DNA of 64,000 bases from the NCBI RefSeq assembly GCF_047549485.1, contig NZ_CP180191.1, forward strand, positions 1,116,001-1,180,000, written 5' to 3'. The notes below the pieces were generated by a model. That model had not been told where the DNA came from. It saw only the letters and a list, made by a program, of their open reading frames with translations, and made no database searches. Below, in pieces: positions 16,731-26,210 of this stretch. Each line of letters begins with the position of its first letter. Position 1 is the stretch's first letter. Both the position numbers and the translations under genes were made by a program. Source of the DNA: Piscinibacterium candidicorallinum (lineage in GTDB: Bacteria; Pseudomonadota; Gammaproteobacteria; Burkholderiales; Burkholderiaceae_C).

Positions 16731-18590
16731 TCAGACCTTCGCTTCGGTCTTGTTGTTGTTCTTGCCGTCTTCGGGGCGCCAGATCTGACCGATCGAGATC
16801 GACTTGACCTTCTTTTCGCGGCTGTACCAGAACATGGTCAGCGCACGGGCCACCATCACGGCGGAGAACATGCTCGTCAGGATGCCCAGACAGTGCACCA
16901 CCGCGAAGCCTCGGATCGGGCCGGAGCCGAAGGCAAACAGGGCCACACCGGCAATCAGGGTAGTGATGTTCGAGTCGAGAATCGTCGCCCAGGCCTTGTC
17001 GAAGCCTTCACTGAGTGCCTGTGCGGCGGAACGCCCGGCGCGCAGTTCCTCGCGGATGCGCTCGTTGATCAGCACGTTGGCGTCGATCGCCATGCCGAGT
17101 GTGAGCGCGATGGCCGCAATACCGGGCAGGGTCAGGGTAGCCTGGATCACCGAGAGCAGCGCGATCAGCAGCATCACGTTGGCGGCCAGGGCCAGCACGG
17201 AGAACAGGCCCATCAGCGCGTAGTACACGACCATGAAGACGCTGATGGCAATGAAGCCCCAGAGCATGGACTTGAAGCCGGCCTCGATGTTCTCCTTGCC
17301 CAGGCTCGCACCCACGGTGCGTTCCTCGACGATGTCCATCGGTGCGGCCAGTGAGCCGGCGCGCAGCAGCAGGGCCAGATCGTTGGCCTGCTGGGTGTTC
17401 ATGGCGCCGGAGATCTGGAAGCGGTTGCCGAACTCGCCGCGGATGGTGGCGTTGGAGATGATCTCGCCCTTGCCCTTCTCGAACAGGATGATCGCCATCT
17501 GTTTGCCGATGTTGTCACGCGTGGTGTCACGCATGATCCGGCCGCCCTTGGCGTCCAGCACCAGATTCACGCTGGGCTGCTGGGTCTGGGAGTCAAAGCC
17601 GGGCTGCGCATCGGCCAGGTTGTCACCCGTGACCAGGATCTGACGCTTCACGTTCACCGGGCGGCCGCCGTCCGGGAAGGTGTCGGACAGCACGTCATTG
17701 GGCTCCGCGTTCATGCGGAATTCCAGCGTGGCGGTACGTCCAATGATGTTCTTGGCGCGGGCCACGTCCTGCACGCCCGGCAGTTGCACCACGATGCGGT
17801 CTGCACCCTGCTGCTGAATCACGGGCTCGGCGACACCCAGCTCGTTCACGCGGTTATTCAGCGTGGAGATGTTCTGCTGGATCGCGCTGTCCTGGATGGT
17901 GCGCAGGGATTCGGGCTTGAGCGTGGCGCGCACGACGACGTTGCTGCCATCGGCGACCGTGGTGAAGTTGAACTCCTGGATCGCATCGGCCAGCGCGATG
18001 CGGGCGCGGTCGGCCTGCTCCGCATCGGTGAAGCGCACCTCCACGGTGTCGCCCACGCGGCTCGTGCTGCCCCCGCGGATGTTCTTGTCGCGCAGGGTGG
18101 TACGGATGTCGGTCTGCACCGTTTCGATGCGCTTGGCCACGGCGGCCTTCATGTCCACCTGCAGCAGGAAGTGCACGCCGCCACGCAGGTCAAGACCCAG
18201 ATACATGGGCAGCGCGCGGATGCTCGTGAGCCAGGAAGGCGACGCGGGTACCAGACTCAGTGCGACGGTGTAGTTCGGTGCGTCCTTGTCCGGGTTCAGC
18301 GCTGATTCGATCGCTTCCTTGGCCAGCTTCTGGGTCTCCACGTCGGCAAAACGGGCGCGTACCGAGGGGCTGTTGCCGCCGTCGAAGCTCATGCCGCGAT
18401 GCTGAATCTTGGCCGTGGTGAGGATCTCCTCGACGCGGGTCAGCGCGGCGGGGTCCACCTTCACGGTGGGGCGCGCGGAGCTGACCTGCACGGCGGGTTG
18501 CTCGCCAAACAGATTGGGCAGCGAATAGAGGAAGCCCAGCGCGACCACGACGATCACGGTGATGTACTTCCAAAGGGGGTATCGGTTCAT
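16731..18590 (-). CDS. secD: Protein translocase subunit SecD
   Basis: 619 residues, the family length, with one N-terminal membrane helix, a large periplasmic P1 domain (LGLDLRGGVHFLLQVD at the first conserved block), and five C-terminal helices with LTLGMAIDANVLINERIREE, the RND-type motif. SecD-SecF-YajC pulls preproteins out of SecYEG. Start ATG 18590 gives MNRYPLWKYITVIVVVALGFLYSLPN, a typical SecD start. It lies 10 bp upstream of secF and 165 bp downstream of yajC. Confidence 0.97.
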   Translation of the reverse strand: MNRYPLWKYITVIVVVALGFLYSLPNLFGEQPAVQVSSARPTVKVDPAALTRVEEILTTAKIQHRGMSFDGGNSPSVRARFADVETQKLAKEAIESALNPDKDAPNYTVALSLVPASPSWLTSIRALPMYLGLDLRGGVHFLLQVDMKAAVAKRIETVQTDIRTTLRDKNIRGGSTSRVGDTVEVRFTDAEQADRARIALADAIQEFNFTTVADGSNVVVRATLKPESLRTIQDSAIQQNISTLNNRVNELGVAEPVIQQQGADRIVVQLPGVQDVARAKNIIGRTATLEFRMNAEPNDVLSDTFPDGGRPVNVKRQILVTGDNLADAQPGFDSQTQQPSVNLVLDAKGGRIMRDTTRDNIGKQMAIILFEKGKGEIISNATIRGEFGNRFQISGAMNTQQANDLALLLRAGSLAAPMDIVEERTVGASLGKENIEAGFKSMLWGFIAISVFMVVYYALMGLFSVLALAANVMLLIALLSVIQATLTLPGIAAIALTLGMAIDANVLINERIREELRAGRSAAQALSEGFDKAWATILDSNITTLIAGVALFAFGSGPIRGFAVVHCLGILTSMFSAVMVARALTMFWYSREKKVKSISIGQIWRPEDGKNNNKTEAKV

Positions 18591-18755
18591 GGTCGGAGAG
18601 GTTCCGGTGGGGCTGGGCCGGCAGCGCCCTCAGGGGCACGCAGCAGGGGGAACGCGACAGGAGCGGGGTATGGCGGGGCAGGCGCAGAGCATGGTGTCAA
18701 CGCGGTGCGCCTGCGGTGGACGGCCCGGAGGTGTGCTTCGGGCCGGCCGCGGGTC

Positions 18756-19097
18756 TTACAGGGCCTTGATCGTGCCCTTGGGCAGCACGGTCTGCACGGC
18801 CTGCTTCTGCAGCAGCATTTCGACCGTGGTGTCGCCCTGGTTCACGGACACGGACACGTACTGGTCCTTGACCGCGGTGACTTCACCGACGATGCCGCCG
18901 GCGGTGACGACTTCGTCGCCCTTCTTGAGGGCTTCGAGCAGAGCGCGATGTTCCTTCTGGCGCTTCATCTGCGGACGGATCAGCAGGAACCAGAAGATCA
19001 CGAACATCAGGATGATGGGCAGGAAGCTGGCCAGCTGACCCATGGCGGAAGGAGGGGTGGCGGCCGCGGCTTGGGCGTAGGCATTCGAGATGAACAC
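18756..19097 (-). CDS. yajC: Sec translocase accessory subunit YajC
   Basis: 113 residues with one membrane helix (FLPIILMFVIFWFLLIRPQ) followed by a basic segment RPQMKRQKEHRALLEALKKGDEVVTAGGIVGEV, the family signature. It is a single-helix partner of SecDF and lies upstream of secD on the same strand. A TATACT hexamer on the minus strand at 19168-19173, 71 bp upstream, may be its -10 box, but I see no good -35. Confidence 0.95.
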   Translation of the reverse strand: MFISNAYAQAAAATPPSAMGQLASFLPIILMFVIFWFLLIRPQMKRQKEHRALLEALKKGDEVVTAGGIVGEVTAVKDQYVSVSVNQGDTTVEMLLQKQAVQTVLPKGTIKAL

Positions 19098-19457
19098 TGC
19101 TGAAGGCTCCTAGACAGAGAAAATCGGCGGGTCGGCAAACACCAAACCCGTTTCGGACAAACCCAAAAGTATAGGCGTGCGTCCCGGCCCCGCCCCGGCG
19201 GGACAACCCGATGGTGGGGCAGCCCGCCGGGGTGGGTCTACCACCGGCTCCAGTGCGTATTCATCACCTTCAATCGGTCGGCTGAACGACGTCGTCTGCG
19301 GGATGGTCGGCACATGGGCGCAGGGCGCGGGGTTTCAAGTACGCGCCGGCTATCGATCGGGCCACTGCGCCGCAGAAGCTGCCCGGCGGTCAGGTTTTGG
19401 CGCTGAACGGTGAAGCACTGAACCGCCGGGCGCGCCGCGGCCAGGGGCTGCGGAGGT
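19098..19457. other. Intergenic region between yajC and the LytTR regulator
   Basis: 360 bp with no convincing gene. It contains the leader and possible promoter of yajC (minus strand) and the 3' flank of the algR-like gene. GC-rich short inverted repeats occur around 19185-19225 (CCCGGCCCCGCCCCGGCGGG), but no clean terminator. Confidence 0.5.
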
Positions 19458-20213
19458 CTACGCGCGCAGGAATTCCTTGACCTGCGCCAGCTGGCGTCGG
19501 CTGACATCCAGGCGCTCGTCGCAGCCATGCAGCAGCACCTGCCAGCTGCGTTCGCCATCCGCCTCGCCGTCCGGGCTGGGCAGGCTGCCCGGCCGTGCGC
19601 GCTCGATGCCGGCAATCGCGTGGCGCGAAACCAGCGCGTTGCGGTGGATGCGGACAAAGTGATCCGGAAACGCGGCTTCCAGCGCGGTCAGCGGTTCTTC
19701 GCTGAGGAACTCGCGCTCCCGCGTGCGGATGGTGACGTACTTCATCTCTGCCTTGAGATAGAGCACCTCGGTCACTGGCACGCGCAGGATGCGGCCGCGC
19801 TCCACCACGGTGATGCTGGGCAGCTCGCTGTCCTGTGCGGCCGGCACGCGGCGCAGGGCTTCCAACAGGCGGGCGATCTTGACCGGCTTGACGAGATAGT
19901 CCACCGCAGCCAGTTCGAAGGCGCCCACGGCATGCTCGGTAAATGCGGTGGTGAAGATCACATGCGGCACCTGCTCGCCGCGGGCGGCGCGCGCCTTCAA
20001 GTCCGCGGCGATGTGCATGCCGTCCTCGCCGGGCATCTGCACATCCAGCAACAGCACATGCGGCTGCTGGGTGCTGAGCAGCGTGCGCAACTCAGTGGCG
20101 GAACCGGCTTCGCCCAGCACGCGGTGCGGCAGTTCGGGGGCCAGGTCGGCCAGCAGGTTGCGCATGCGCATGCGCGCCAGCGCTTCGTCGTCCACGATCA
20201 CCAGTTCAAGCAT
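19458..20213 (-). CDS. LytTR-type response regulator, AlgR-like
   Basis: 251 residues. The N-terminal receiver domain has D8/D9, the phosphoacceptor D57 in LLLDVQMPGEDG, and the conserved Lys in DYLVKPVK. The C-terminal LytTR DNA-binding domain spans about 140-245, with VLYLKAEMKYVTIRT and FVRIHRNALVSRHAI. It is probably phosphorylated by the kinase encoded 55 bp upstream. AlgR in Pseudomonas controls alginate, type IV pili and virulence; targets here are unknown. Confidence 0.9.
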   Translation of the reverse strand: MLELVIVDDEALARMRMRNLLADLAPELPHRVLGEAGSATELRTLLSTQQPHVLLLDVQMPGEDGMHIAADLKARAARGEQVPHVIFTTAFTEHAVGAFELAAVDYLVKPVKIARLLEALRRVPAAQDSELPSITVVERGRILRVPVTEVLYLKAEMKYVTIRTREREFLSEEPLTALEAAFPDHFVRIHRNALVSRHAIAGIERARPGSLPSPDGEADGERSWQVLLHGCDERLDVSRRQLAQVKEFLRA

Positions 20214-20268
20214 GTGCGAATCGTGACACAGGCAGGCGCGCGCTGTACATGCGGCGCTGCGCTTGTGC

Positions 20269-21390
20269 TCAGTCGGCGCGGCGCCGTACCAACGGGATGC
20301 GCAGTTCGGCCGTGAAACGTCCGCGGGCGGCCTGGGTATCCAGGCTGGCTTCGAGGTCGTGCAGCAGCATCAGGCGCTCGCGAATATTGGTCAGCGCTGT
20401 CTGGCTGCCAGGCCTCGGGGCGGCGTGCGCGCCCCGCGCCGGGTTGGCCGGCAGGGCGTTTTCCACGCGCATGATCAGCACCCGCCCTTCGGCGCGGATG
20501 CGCACATCCACCGGCTCCGGCTCGCCGGCAGGCTCCACGCCGTGGCGCACGGCGTTTTCCACCAGGGGCTGCAGAGTGAGCTGCGGCACGAGCACGTCCT
20601 CCAGGCCGTGGTCCTGCAACCAGTGAACGGTGAGCCGGTTGCCCAGGCGCTGCTGTTCCACGGCCAGATAACGCCGGGCGAGCAGGGCCTCGTCGGCCAG
20701 CGGCACAACCGCATCGCCCGTGGCCAGGCCACGGAAGAGTTCGGCCAGGTCTTCAATCATGCTTTCGGCCACGCGCGGCTGGCTGCGGATCACGCCGAGC
20801 GTCGAATTGAGTGCATTGAAGAAGAAGTGCGGCCGGATGCGTGCGGACAAGGCAGCCACGCGGGCCGCCACCAGCGCCGGCTGCCGCTGGGCGCTGCGCC
20901 ACTGCAGCGCGAGGCTTGCGCTTGCGCCCAGTGCCAGTGCACTCACGATCACGCCGAGCAGGCCCCAGGTGGAGAGCTCGCGCTGGCTCATCGTCATCAC
21001 GACCACGTGGGCCAGCACGGCCGGGCAGGTCACGACCAGTGCGAGCGTGACCCACTGCAGCCAGCGCGCCTCGCGCGCGGCGAGCTTGCGCAGGCTGCAG
21101 GACAGCAGCATCGAGGCCAGCGCGGCAGGTTCCAGCACGGCGGCGCGCTCCACAAAGCTCTCCATCCAGGCCTGCGGCGAGGGCGAACCGGGCAGGGTGG
21201 CGATCAACATCACCGCGTTGATGGCCAAAAGCAGGCGCAGCGCGATGCCGTAGTTGCAGGCATCCGGCAGAACCGGGGCGCGCGTGGCGAGGCTGTCCCG
21301 AGCGGCCTGCGGCGCCACTGACGATGCAGGCGCTGAGGCAAGTGCAGCGGGCTCGCTCGAGTCGGCGGGGTCCTGGCGGGTCTCGATCAA
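20269..21390 (-). CDS. LytS/AlgZ-type sensor histidine kinase
   Basis: 373 residues: an Ala-rich N-terminal segment, about four membrane helices (about 48-165), then a histidine kinase domain of the His_kinase/LytS class. H188 in ALSARIRPHFFFNALN is the likely phosphorylation site, and the ATP-binding region has LQPLVENAVRHG and a Gly-rich loop near GSQTALTNIRERL. It is divergent from argH, the same neighbourhood as algZ (fimS) in Pseudomonas. Confidence 0.88.
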   Translation of the reverse strand: MIETRQDPADSSEPAALASAPASSVAPQAARDSLATRAPVLPDACNYGIALRLLLAINAVMLIATLPGSPSPQAWMESFVERAAVLEPAALASMLLSCSLRKLAAREARWLQWVTLALVVTCPAVLAHVVVMTMSQRELSTWGLLGVIVSALALGASASLALQWRSAQRQPALVAARVAALSARIRPHFFFNALNSTLGVIRSQPRVAESMIEDLAELFRGLATGDAVVPLADEALLARRYLAVEQQRLGNRLTVHWLQDHGLEDVLVPQLTLQPLVENAVRHGVEPAGEPEPVDVRIRAEGRVLIMRVENALPANPARGAHAAPRPGSQTALTNIRERLMLLHDLEASLDTQAARGRFTAELRIPLVRRRAD

Positions 21391-21765
21391 GTGGGGTCGG
21401 TCCTGTATGGGCGGGCTGAGGTGACGCGGAGGCGTCGCGGGTCAATCGAAATTTTAGATTTCAAATATCGCTAGAATAGATAGATACCAGCGTTCAGAAG
21501 CGTGATCGACCGCGAAGTCCGAGCCGTGTGTCGGCATGAGCCTCGTGAAGAACCGCGCCAATGCTTATTTGAGTAAATATCGGACGTTGAATATGTGTCG
21601 TTAAACCGGCTGAAGAGCCGCATAAAAAATGCGGAAAGTCGGCATGATCCGGAAGCAAATCATTAACTTTCAGCCAAAAAAGGCACAGATGGCTCGCCTG
21701 CCGCGGATACATTGCCACGGCCCGGTGGCGGCGCCGCAGCCCGCCAGACCTTAAGAGAACCGCCA
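21391..21765. other. Divergent intergenic region between the kinase gene and argH
   Basis: 375 bp and clearly more AT-rich than its surroundings, especially 21447-21490 and 21555-21690. It should hold promoters for both genes, but I see no pair of good -35/-10 boxes. A small hairpin CCGCAT-AAAAA-ATGCGG lies at 21618-21634 and is followed by GAAAG, which resembles the right end of the dispersed inverted-repeat element. Confidence 0.5.
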
Positions 21766-23160
21766 ATGACTTCACAGCTCGCCAACAAGACCGAAGCCTG
21801 GTCCGCCCGCTTCTCCGAGCCCGTCGCCGCCATCGTGCAGCGTTATACCGCCTCGGTCGGCTTCGACAAGCGCCTCGCTTTCGCAGACATCGCCGGCTCG
21901 CTGGCGCACGCGGACATGCTCGCCGCGCAGGGCATCATCAGCGCGGATGATGAGGCTGCGATCCGCCGCGGCATGGCGCAGATCAAGAGCGAAATCGAGG
22001 CCGGCCAGTTCGAGTGGAAGGTGGAGCTCGAAGACGTTCACCTGAACATCGAGGCGCGGCTCACCGCACTGATTGGCGACGCCGGCAAGCGCCTGCACAC
22101 GGGCCGCTCGCGCAATGATCAGGTCGCTACCGACATTCGCCTGTGGCTGCGCGGCGAGATCGACGCCATCACTGACACGCTCAAGGCGCTGCAGCACGCA
22201 CTCGTGGCGCTGGCGGAGCAGCAGGCCGACACCATCCTGCCCGGCTTCACGCATCTGCAAGTGGCCCAGCCCGTGAGCTTCGGCCACCATCTGCTGGCCT
22301 ATGTGGAGATGTTCGGGCGCGACGCCGAGCGCATGGCCGACTGCCGGGCGCGCGTGAACCGCCTGCCGCTGGGCGCAGCGGCCCTGGCCGGCACCAGCTA
22401 CCCGATCGACCGCGAGCGCGTGGCGCGCGCCCTGGGCTTCGAGGGTGTGTCGCAGAACTCGCTGGATGCCGTGAGCGATCGTGACTTTGCCATTGAATTC
22501 ACAGCAGCGGCGGCGCTGGTCATGATGCACATTTCGCGTTTTTCGGAAGAACTCATTCTCTGGATGAACCAGAGCGTGGGCTTCATCGACCTGGCCGACC
22601 GCTTCTGCACCGGCTCGTCGATCATGCCGCAGAAGAAGAACCCGGACGTGCCGGAACTGGCGCGCGGCAAGACTGGCCGCGTGACCGGCCACCTCATGGG
22701 CCTGCTCACGCTCATGAAGGGCCAGCCCCTGACCTACAACAAGGACAACCAGGAAGACAAGGAGCCGCTGTTCGACACGGTGGACACACTCCTGGACACC
22801 CTGCGCATCTTTGTGGATCTCGTGCCCGGGATTCGGGTCAAGCCCGCCGCCATGCGCGCCGCCGCCCTGCGCGGCCACGCCACGGCCACCGATCTGGCCG
22901 ACTGGCTCGTCAAGCAGGGCATGGCCTTCCGCGACGCGCATGAGCTCGTGGCGCATGCCGTGCGCCATGCCGACAGCCTGGGCGTGGATCTGAGCGCACT
23001 CACGCTGGCGCAGCTGCGCGAAGTCGTGCCGCAGGCAACAGACGCCGTGCTGCCCCTGCTCACTCTGGAGGGCAGCGTGGCCGCGCGCAATCATCTGGGC
23101 GGCACCGCGCCGGTGCAGGTGCGGGCGCAGGTGGCGCGATGGAAGGCGCAGCTCGCCTGA
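21766..23160 (+). CDS. argH: Argininosuccinate lyase
   Basis: 464 residues. It splits argininosuccinate into arginine and fumarate, the last step of arginine synthesis. Visible are EDVHLNIEARL, LHTGRSRNDQVATDIRLW, GFTHLQVAQPVSFGHHLLAY and the superfamily signature GSSIMPQKKNPDVPELARGK. ATG 21766 is chosen because the upstream extension has no family similarity; AAGAGAA lies 6 bases before it. It is divergent from the AlgZ-like kinase. Confidence 0.97.
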   Translation: MTSQLANKTEAWSARFSEPVAAIVQRYTASVGFDKRLAFADIAGSLAHADMLAAQGIISADDEAAIRRGMAQIKSEIEAGQFEWKVELEDVHLNIEARLTALIGDAGKRLHTGRSRNDQVATDIRLWLRGEIDAITDTLKALQHALVALAEQQADTILPGFTHLQVAQPVSFGHHLLAYVEMFGRDAERMADCRARVNRLPLGAAALAGTSYPIDRERVARALGFEGVSQNSLDAVSDRDFAIEFTAAAALVMMHISRFSEELILWMNQSVGFIDLADRFCTGSSIMPQKKNPDVPELARGKTGRVTGHLMGLLTLMKGQPLTYNKDNQEDKEPLFDTVDTLLDTLRIFVDLVPGIRVKPAAMRAAALRGHATATDLADWLVKQGMAFRDAHELVAHAVRHADSLGVDLSALTLAQLREVVPQATDAVLPLLTLEGSVAARNHLGGTAPVQVRAQVARWKAQLA

Positions 23161-23533
23161 AGTCTGGGCAACAGGCCGGCACAGGCGCTGCGCCCGCTTG
23201 TGGTTTTCCCTGAACGCCCGCCCGAGAGGCGTTTCATTTGGAGCGCGCCGTGCGGGCTGAAGCCGAACAGGCCGGCCGCTGTTCAGCAAGCTGTCAGCAA
23301 AAGCCGGCGCGCTTCGTGCACAGTCACGCCCGGCGTACAAACGCCGGCCATGGCTCGCGCGTGTTTTTCCCAAGGGGATGCATACGATCGCAAGCTAGGT
23401 GCTGGGCTACCATCGTTTGGCGTGGTTTGCACATCCTGCGATCACGTCGAACACACCCCAGAGACCCGAATCACGGGTCCAAAGCACAGTCGAGCGGCGC
23501 GCCTGGCCGCTCGGAGGGACAAGGAGACTCACA
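23161..23533. other. Intergenic region between argH and the TRAP genes
   Basis: 373 bp with no supported gene. A short hairpin GACCCG-AATCA-CGGGTC lies at 23463-23479. The last 13 bases carry the AAGGAG ribosome site for the next gene. No clear argH terminator is seen. Confidence 0.5.
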
Positions 23534-24076
23534 GTGAATGGATTGCTTGCGCTTTCGCGCGGGATCGACTGGATCAACCTCAAGATCGGCCGCGGCGTGT
23601 TCTGGCTCGTGCTGGCCGTGGTGCTCATCAGCTGCGGCAACGCGGTGATCCGCAAGCTGTTCGACACCAGCTCGAACGCCTGGCTGGAGGTGCAGTGGTA
23701 CCTGTTTGCCGCGGTGTTCCTCGGGGCGGCGGCCTACACCCTGCTCGTCAACGAGCACGTGCGCATTGACTTCGTCTCGAGCCGGGTGTCGGACAAAGCC
23801 AAGGCATGGATCGACATCATCGGCTTCGTGGTGTTTCTGATCCCCTTGTGCATCTTTGTGGTCTGGCTGTCCTTCCCGTATGCGATGGATGCCTACAAGA
23901 GCGGCGAGATGTCTTCCAACGCGGGGGGGCTGATCCGCTGGCCGGTGTACCTGATGTTGCCTGTGGGATTCATCCTGTTGCTGGCGCAGTCGGTTTCGGA
24001 GCTGATCAAGCGCATCGGCTTTCTCACCGGAGACGTGCCGCACGTGTATCCGCCCAAGGCCTCGCACGGCGAATGA
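23534..24076 (+). CDS. TRAP transporter small permease (DctQ type)
   Basis: 180 residues with four membrane helices, as expected for the small subunit. LEVQWYLFAAVFLGAAAYTLLVNEHVRIDF is the DctQ signature. It forms the membrane complex with the large subunit encoded 39 bp downstream. Start GTG 23534 is chosen because AAGGAG lies 7 bases upstream. The Na+-driven complex imports organic acids delivered by the periplasmic binding protein, probably that at 26211-27290. Confidence 0.9.
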   Translation: MNGLLALSRGIDWINLKIGRGVFWLVLAVVLISCGNAVIRKLFDTSSNAWLEVQWYLFAAVFLGAAAYTLLVNEHVRIDFVSSRVSDKAKAWIDIIGFVVFLIPLCIFVVWLSFPYAMDAYKSGEMSSNAGGLIRWPVYLMLPVGFILLLAQSVSELIKRIGFLTGDVPHVYPPKASHGE

Positions 24077-24115
24077 GCGCAGCGCGCACATAACAAGACT
24101 CCAGGGAACCCGCTC

Positions 24116-25936
24116 ATGCTTCAGTTCATTTCCGCGAACCTCGCGCCGATCATGTTTCTGGCGCTGTTGTTCTTCCTGCTCACCGGCTTCCCGGTGGCCT
24201 TCGGCCTGGCGGCCACGGGCATGTTTTTCGGCTTCGTGGCCATCGAGCTGGGGCTTGTCCCGGCCAACTTCTTCGGCCTGCTGCCCCTGCGGATCTACGG
24301 GATCATGGCCAACGACACGCTGCTGGCCATTCCGTTCTTCACCTTCATGGGGATCATCCTTGAACGATCCGGGATGGCCGAAGACCTGCTCGAAACCGTC
24401 GGGCAGGTGTTTGGCCCGGTGCGTGGCGGCGTGGCGCTCGCCGTGATCTTCGTCGGTGCGCTGCTCGCGGCCACCACGGGCGTGGTCGCTGCGTCCGTGA
24501 TCTCCATGGGCCTGATCTCCCTGCCCATCATGCTTCGCTATGGCTACAACCGAGCAATTGCCGCGGGCACCATCACGGCCTCGGGCACGCTGGCGCAGAT
24601 CGTGCCGCCCTCGCTCGTGCTGATCATCATGGCGGACCAGCTCGGCCGCTCGGTGGGCGACATGTATGCCGGCGCACTCGAGCCTGCGCTGATGCTGATC
24701 GGCCTGTACGCAGCCTTCATCATCGCGATTGCCATCATCAAGCCCAAGTGGGTGCCGGCGCTGCCGCCGGAAGCACGCATCTACAAGGAGCCGAATGGCT
24801 CGGGCGGCTACACCTCGCTGGTGGCGCTGGCCGTCACGTGTGTTGTCGTCGGCTGGCTGATGGCCCACTTCTATGACGACATCGTCAAGGCCATCTGGCA
24901 GCGCAAGGAAGTGCCCGGTGACGAGATCGTGGTGATGTCGGTCACGGCCTCGGTGATCCTGGCCTGGGTACTGGCAGTGCTCAACAAGTTCATGAAGCTC
25001 GGGCTGCTGTCCAAGCTGGCAGAACGCGTGACCTTCGTGCTGATTCCGCCGCTGGCGCTGATCTTCCTGGTGCTGGGCACGATCTTCCTGGGCATCGCCA
25101 CGCCCACCGAAGGCGGCGCCATGGGTGCTGTGGGTGCGTTGTTGATGGCGGTCTCGCGCCGCCGCCTGGACAAGAAGCTGATGATCCAGGCCCTGGATAC
25201 CACCACCAAGCTGTCCTGCTTTGTGCTCTTCGTGCTGGTGGGCTCCACCGTGTTCGCGCTGACCTTCCAGGGCATTGATGGCCCCGAATGGGTCAAGCAC
25301 CTGTTCGACAAGGTGCCGGGCGAGCAGATGGGCTTCCTGATCGTCGTGAACGTGCTGATCTTCATCCTCGGCTGCTTCATCGACTTCTTCGAGATCAGCT
25401 TCATCCTGCTGCCGCTGTTGAAGCCGATCGCTGAGGGTCTGGGCATCGACCTGATCTGGTTCGGCGTGATGATCGCCATGAACCTGCAGACCAGCTTCCT
25501 GACCCCGCCCTTCGGGTTTGCGTTGTTCTATCTGCGCAGTGTGGCGCCGGCCAAGGACTACACCGACAAGGTGACCGGGCAGACCATTCCAGCGTTTAGC
25601 ACCTCGGACATCTACAAGGGTTCAGTGCCGTACATCGTCATCCAGCTTTCGATGGTGATCACGATCATGCTGTTCCCGCAGATCGTGACTGAGCACGTGG
25701 AGAAGGCCGTCAAGATTGACGAGTCCACCATCAAGCTGGAAATCCCGACCGAGCAGGGCTTGCCCATGCCGGGGCTGCCGATCCCGGGCGAGGAACCCAA
25801 GCCTGATGATCCGAACGCGCCCAAGACCGATTCCAGTGGCATGCCGCTTCCGCCTGCGGATGCGTCGGCCGATGACCCCGCCAAGCTGCTACAGCAGAAG
25901 ATTGAGGACGGCAAAGTCAGCCAGCCCAAGCAATAG
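24116..25936 (+). CDS. TRAP transporter large permease (DctM type)
   Basis: 606 residues, longer than the classic DctM of about 425 and matching the subfamily that pairs with TakP-like binding proteins. About 12-14 membrane helices. Conserved regions are FFLLTGFPVAFGLAATGMFFG, IPFFTFMGIILERSGMAEDLLE and FLTPPFGFALFYLRSVAP. A soluble loop of about 50 residues sits near 210-260. The last 80 residues (about 526-606) are a hydrophilic Pro- and Asp-rich tail with a PMPGLPIPG stretch, unusual for the family. Confidence 0.92.
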   Translation: MLQFISANLAPIMFLALLFFLLTGFPVAFGLAATGMFFGFVAIELGLVPANFFGLLPLRIYGIMANDTLLAIPFFTFMGIILERSGMAEDLLETVGQVFGPVRGGVALAVIFVGALLAATTGVVAASVISMGLISLPIMLRYGYNRAIAAGTITASGTLAQIVPPSLVLIIMADQLGRSVGDMYAGALEPALMLIGLYAAFIIAIAIIKPKWVPALPPEARIYKEPNGSGGYTSLVALAVTCVVVGWLMAHFYDDIVKAIWQRKEVPGDEIVVMSVTASVILAWVLAVLNKFMKLGLLSKLAERVTFVLIPPLALIFLVLGTIFLGIATPTEGGAMGAVGALLMAVSRRRLDKKLMIQALDTTTKLSCFVLFVLVGSTVFALTFQGIDGPEWVKHLFDKVPGEQMGFLIVVNVLIFILGCFIDFFEISFILLPLLKPIAEGLGIDLIWFGVMIAMNLQTSFLTPPFGFALFYLRSVAPAKDYTDKVTGQTIPAFSTSDIYKGSVPYIVIQLSMVITIMLFPQIVTEHVEKAVKIDESTIKLEIPTEQGLPMPGLPIPGEEPKPDDPNAPKTDSSGMPLPPADASADDPAKLLQQKIEDGKVSQPKQ

Positions 25937-25963
25937 GCCGTACCTGCGCAGCCTTGTGCTGCC

Positions 25964-25999
25964 AAGCAGAACGCCCGGTGCATGCCGGGCGTTCTGCTT
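25964..25999. terminator. Intrinsic terminator after the TRAP permease genes
   Basis: A 15-bp perfect stem (25964-25978 with 25985-25999) around a 6-base loop, GC core CGCCCGG/CCGGGCG, ending in CTTT. Confidence 0.85.
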
Positions 26000-26039
26000 T
26001 GCGGGTACTTCTGCAAGCCGTTTGGGGGCTGGAACGAGT

Positions 26040-26121
26040 GCGATGACTTCTTGTTCTGGCCGATTTCGAATGATCGCAGATGACTGGATTTCCATGAATC
26101 CGCATGGGATATGCGGAAAGT
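26040..26121. repeat. Degenerate partial copy of the intergenic inverted-repeat element
   Basis: CTGGCCGATTTCGAATG and a right end CCGCATGGGATATGCGGAAAG resemble the right half of the elements at 3193 and 14755. It is clearly decayed and sits between two terminators of convergent genes. Confidence 0.4.
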
Positions 26122-26166
26122 GATCCATCGGAAAACCCGGAAAATGCATCCGAAAATGAAATGAAA

Positions 26167-26190
26167 AAAGCCCGGCCGAAGCCGGGCTTT
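26167..26190. terminator. Intrinsic terminator for the TRAP binding-protein gene
   Basis: Stem AAAGCCCGGC/GCCGGGCTTT (26167-26176 with 26181-26190), loop CGAA. The run of A on the left (26164-26169) gives the U-tract for minus-strand transcription. Confidence 0.85.
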
Positions 26191-26210
26191 GACGCTGAAG
26201 CGAGAACCGA

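Noticed and set aside
19168..19173. TATACT as a firm yajC promoter
   Set aside because: No matching -35 box at 16-18 bp; mentioned only in the yajC entry as a possibility.
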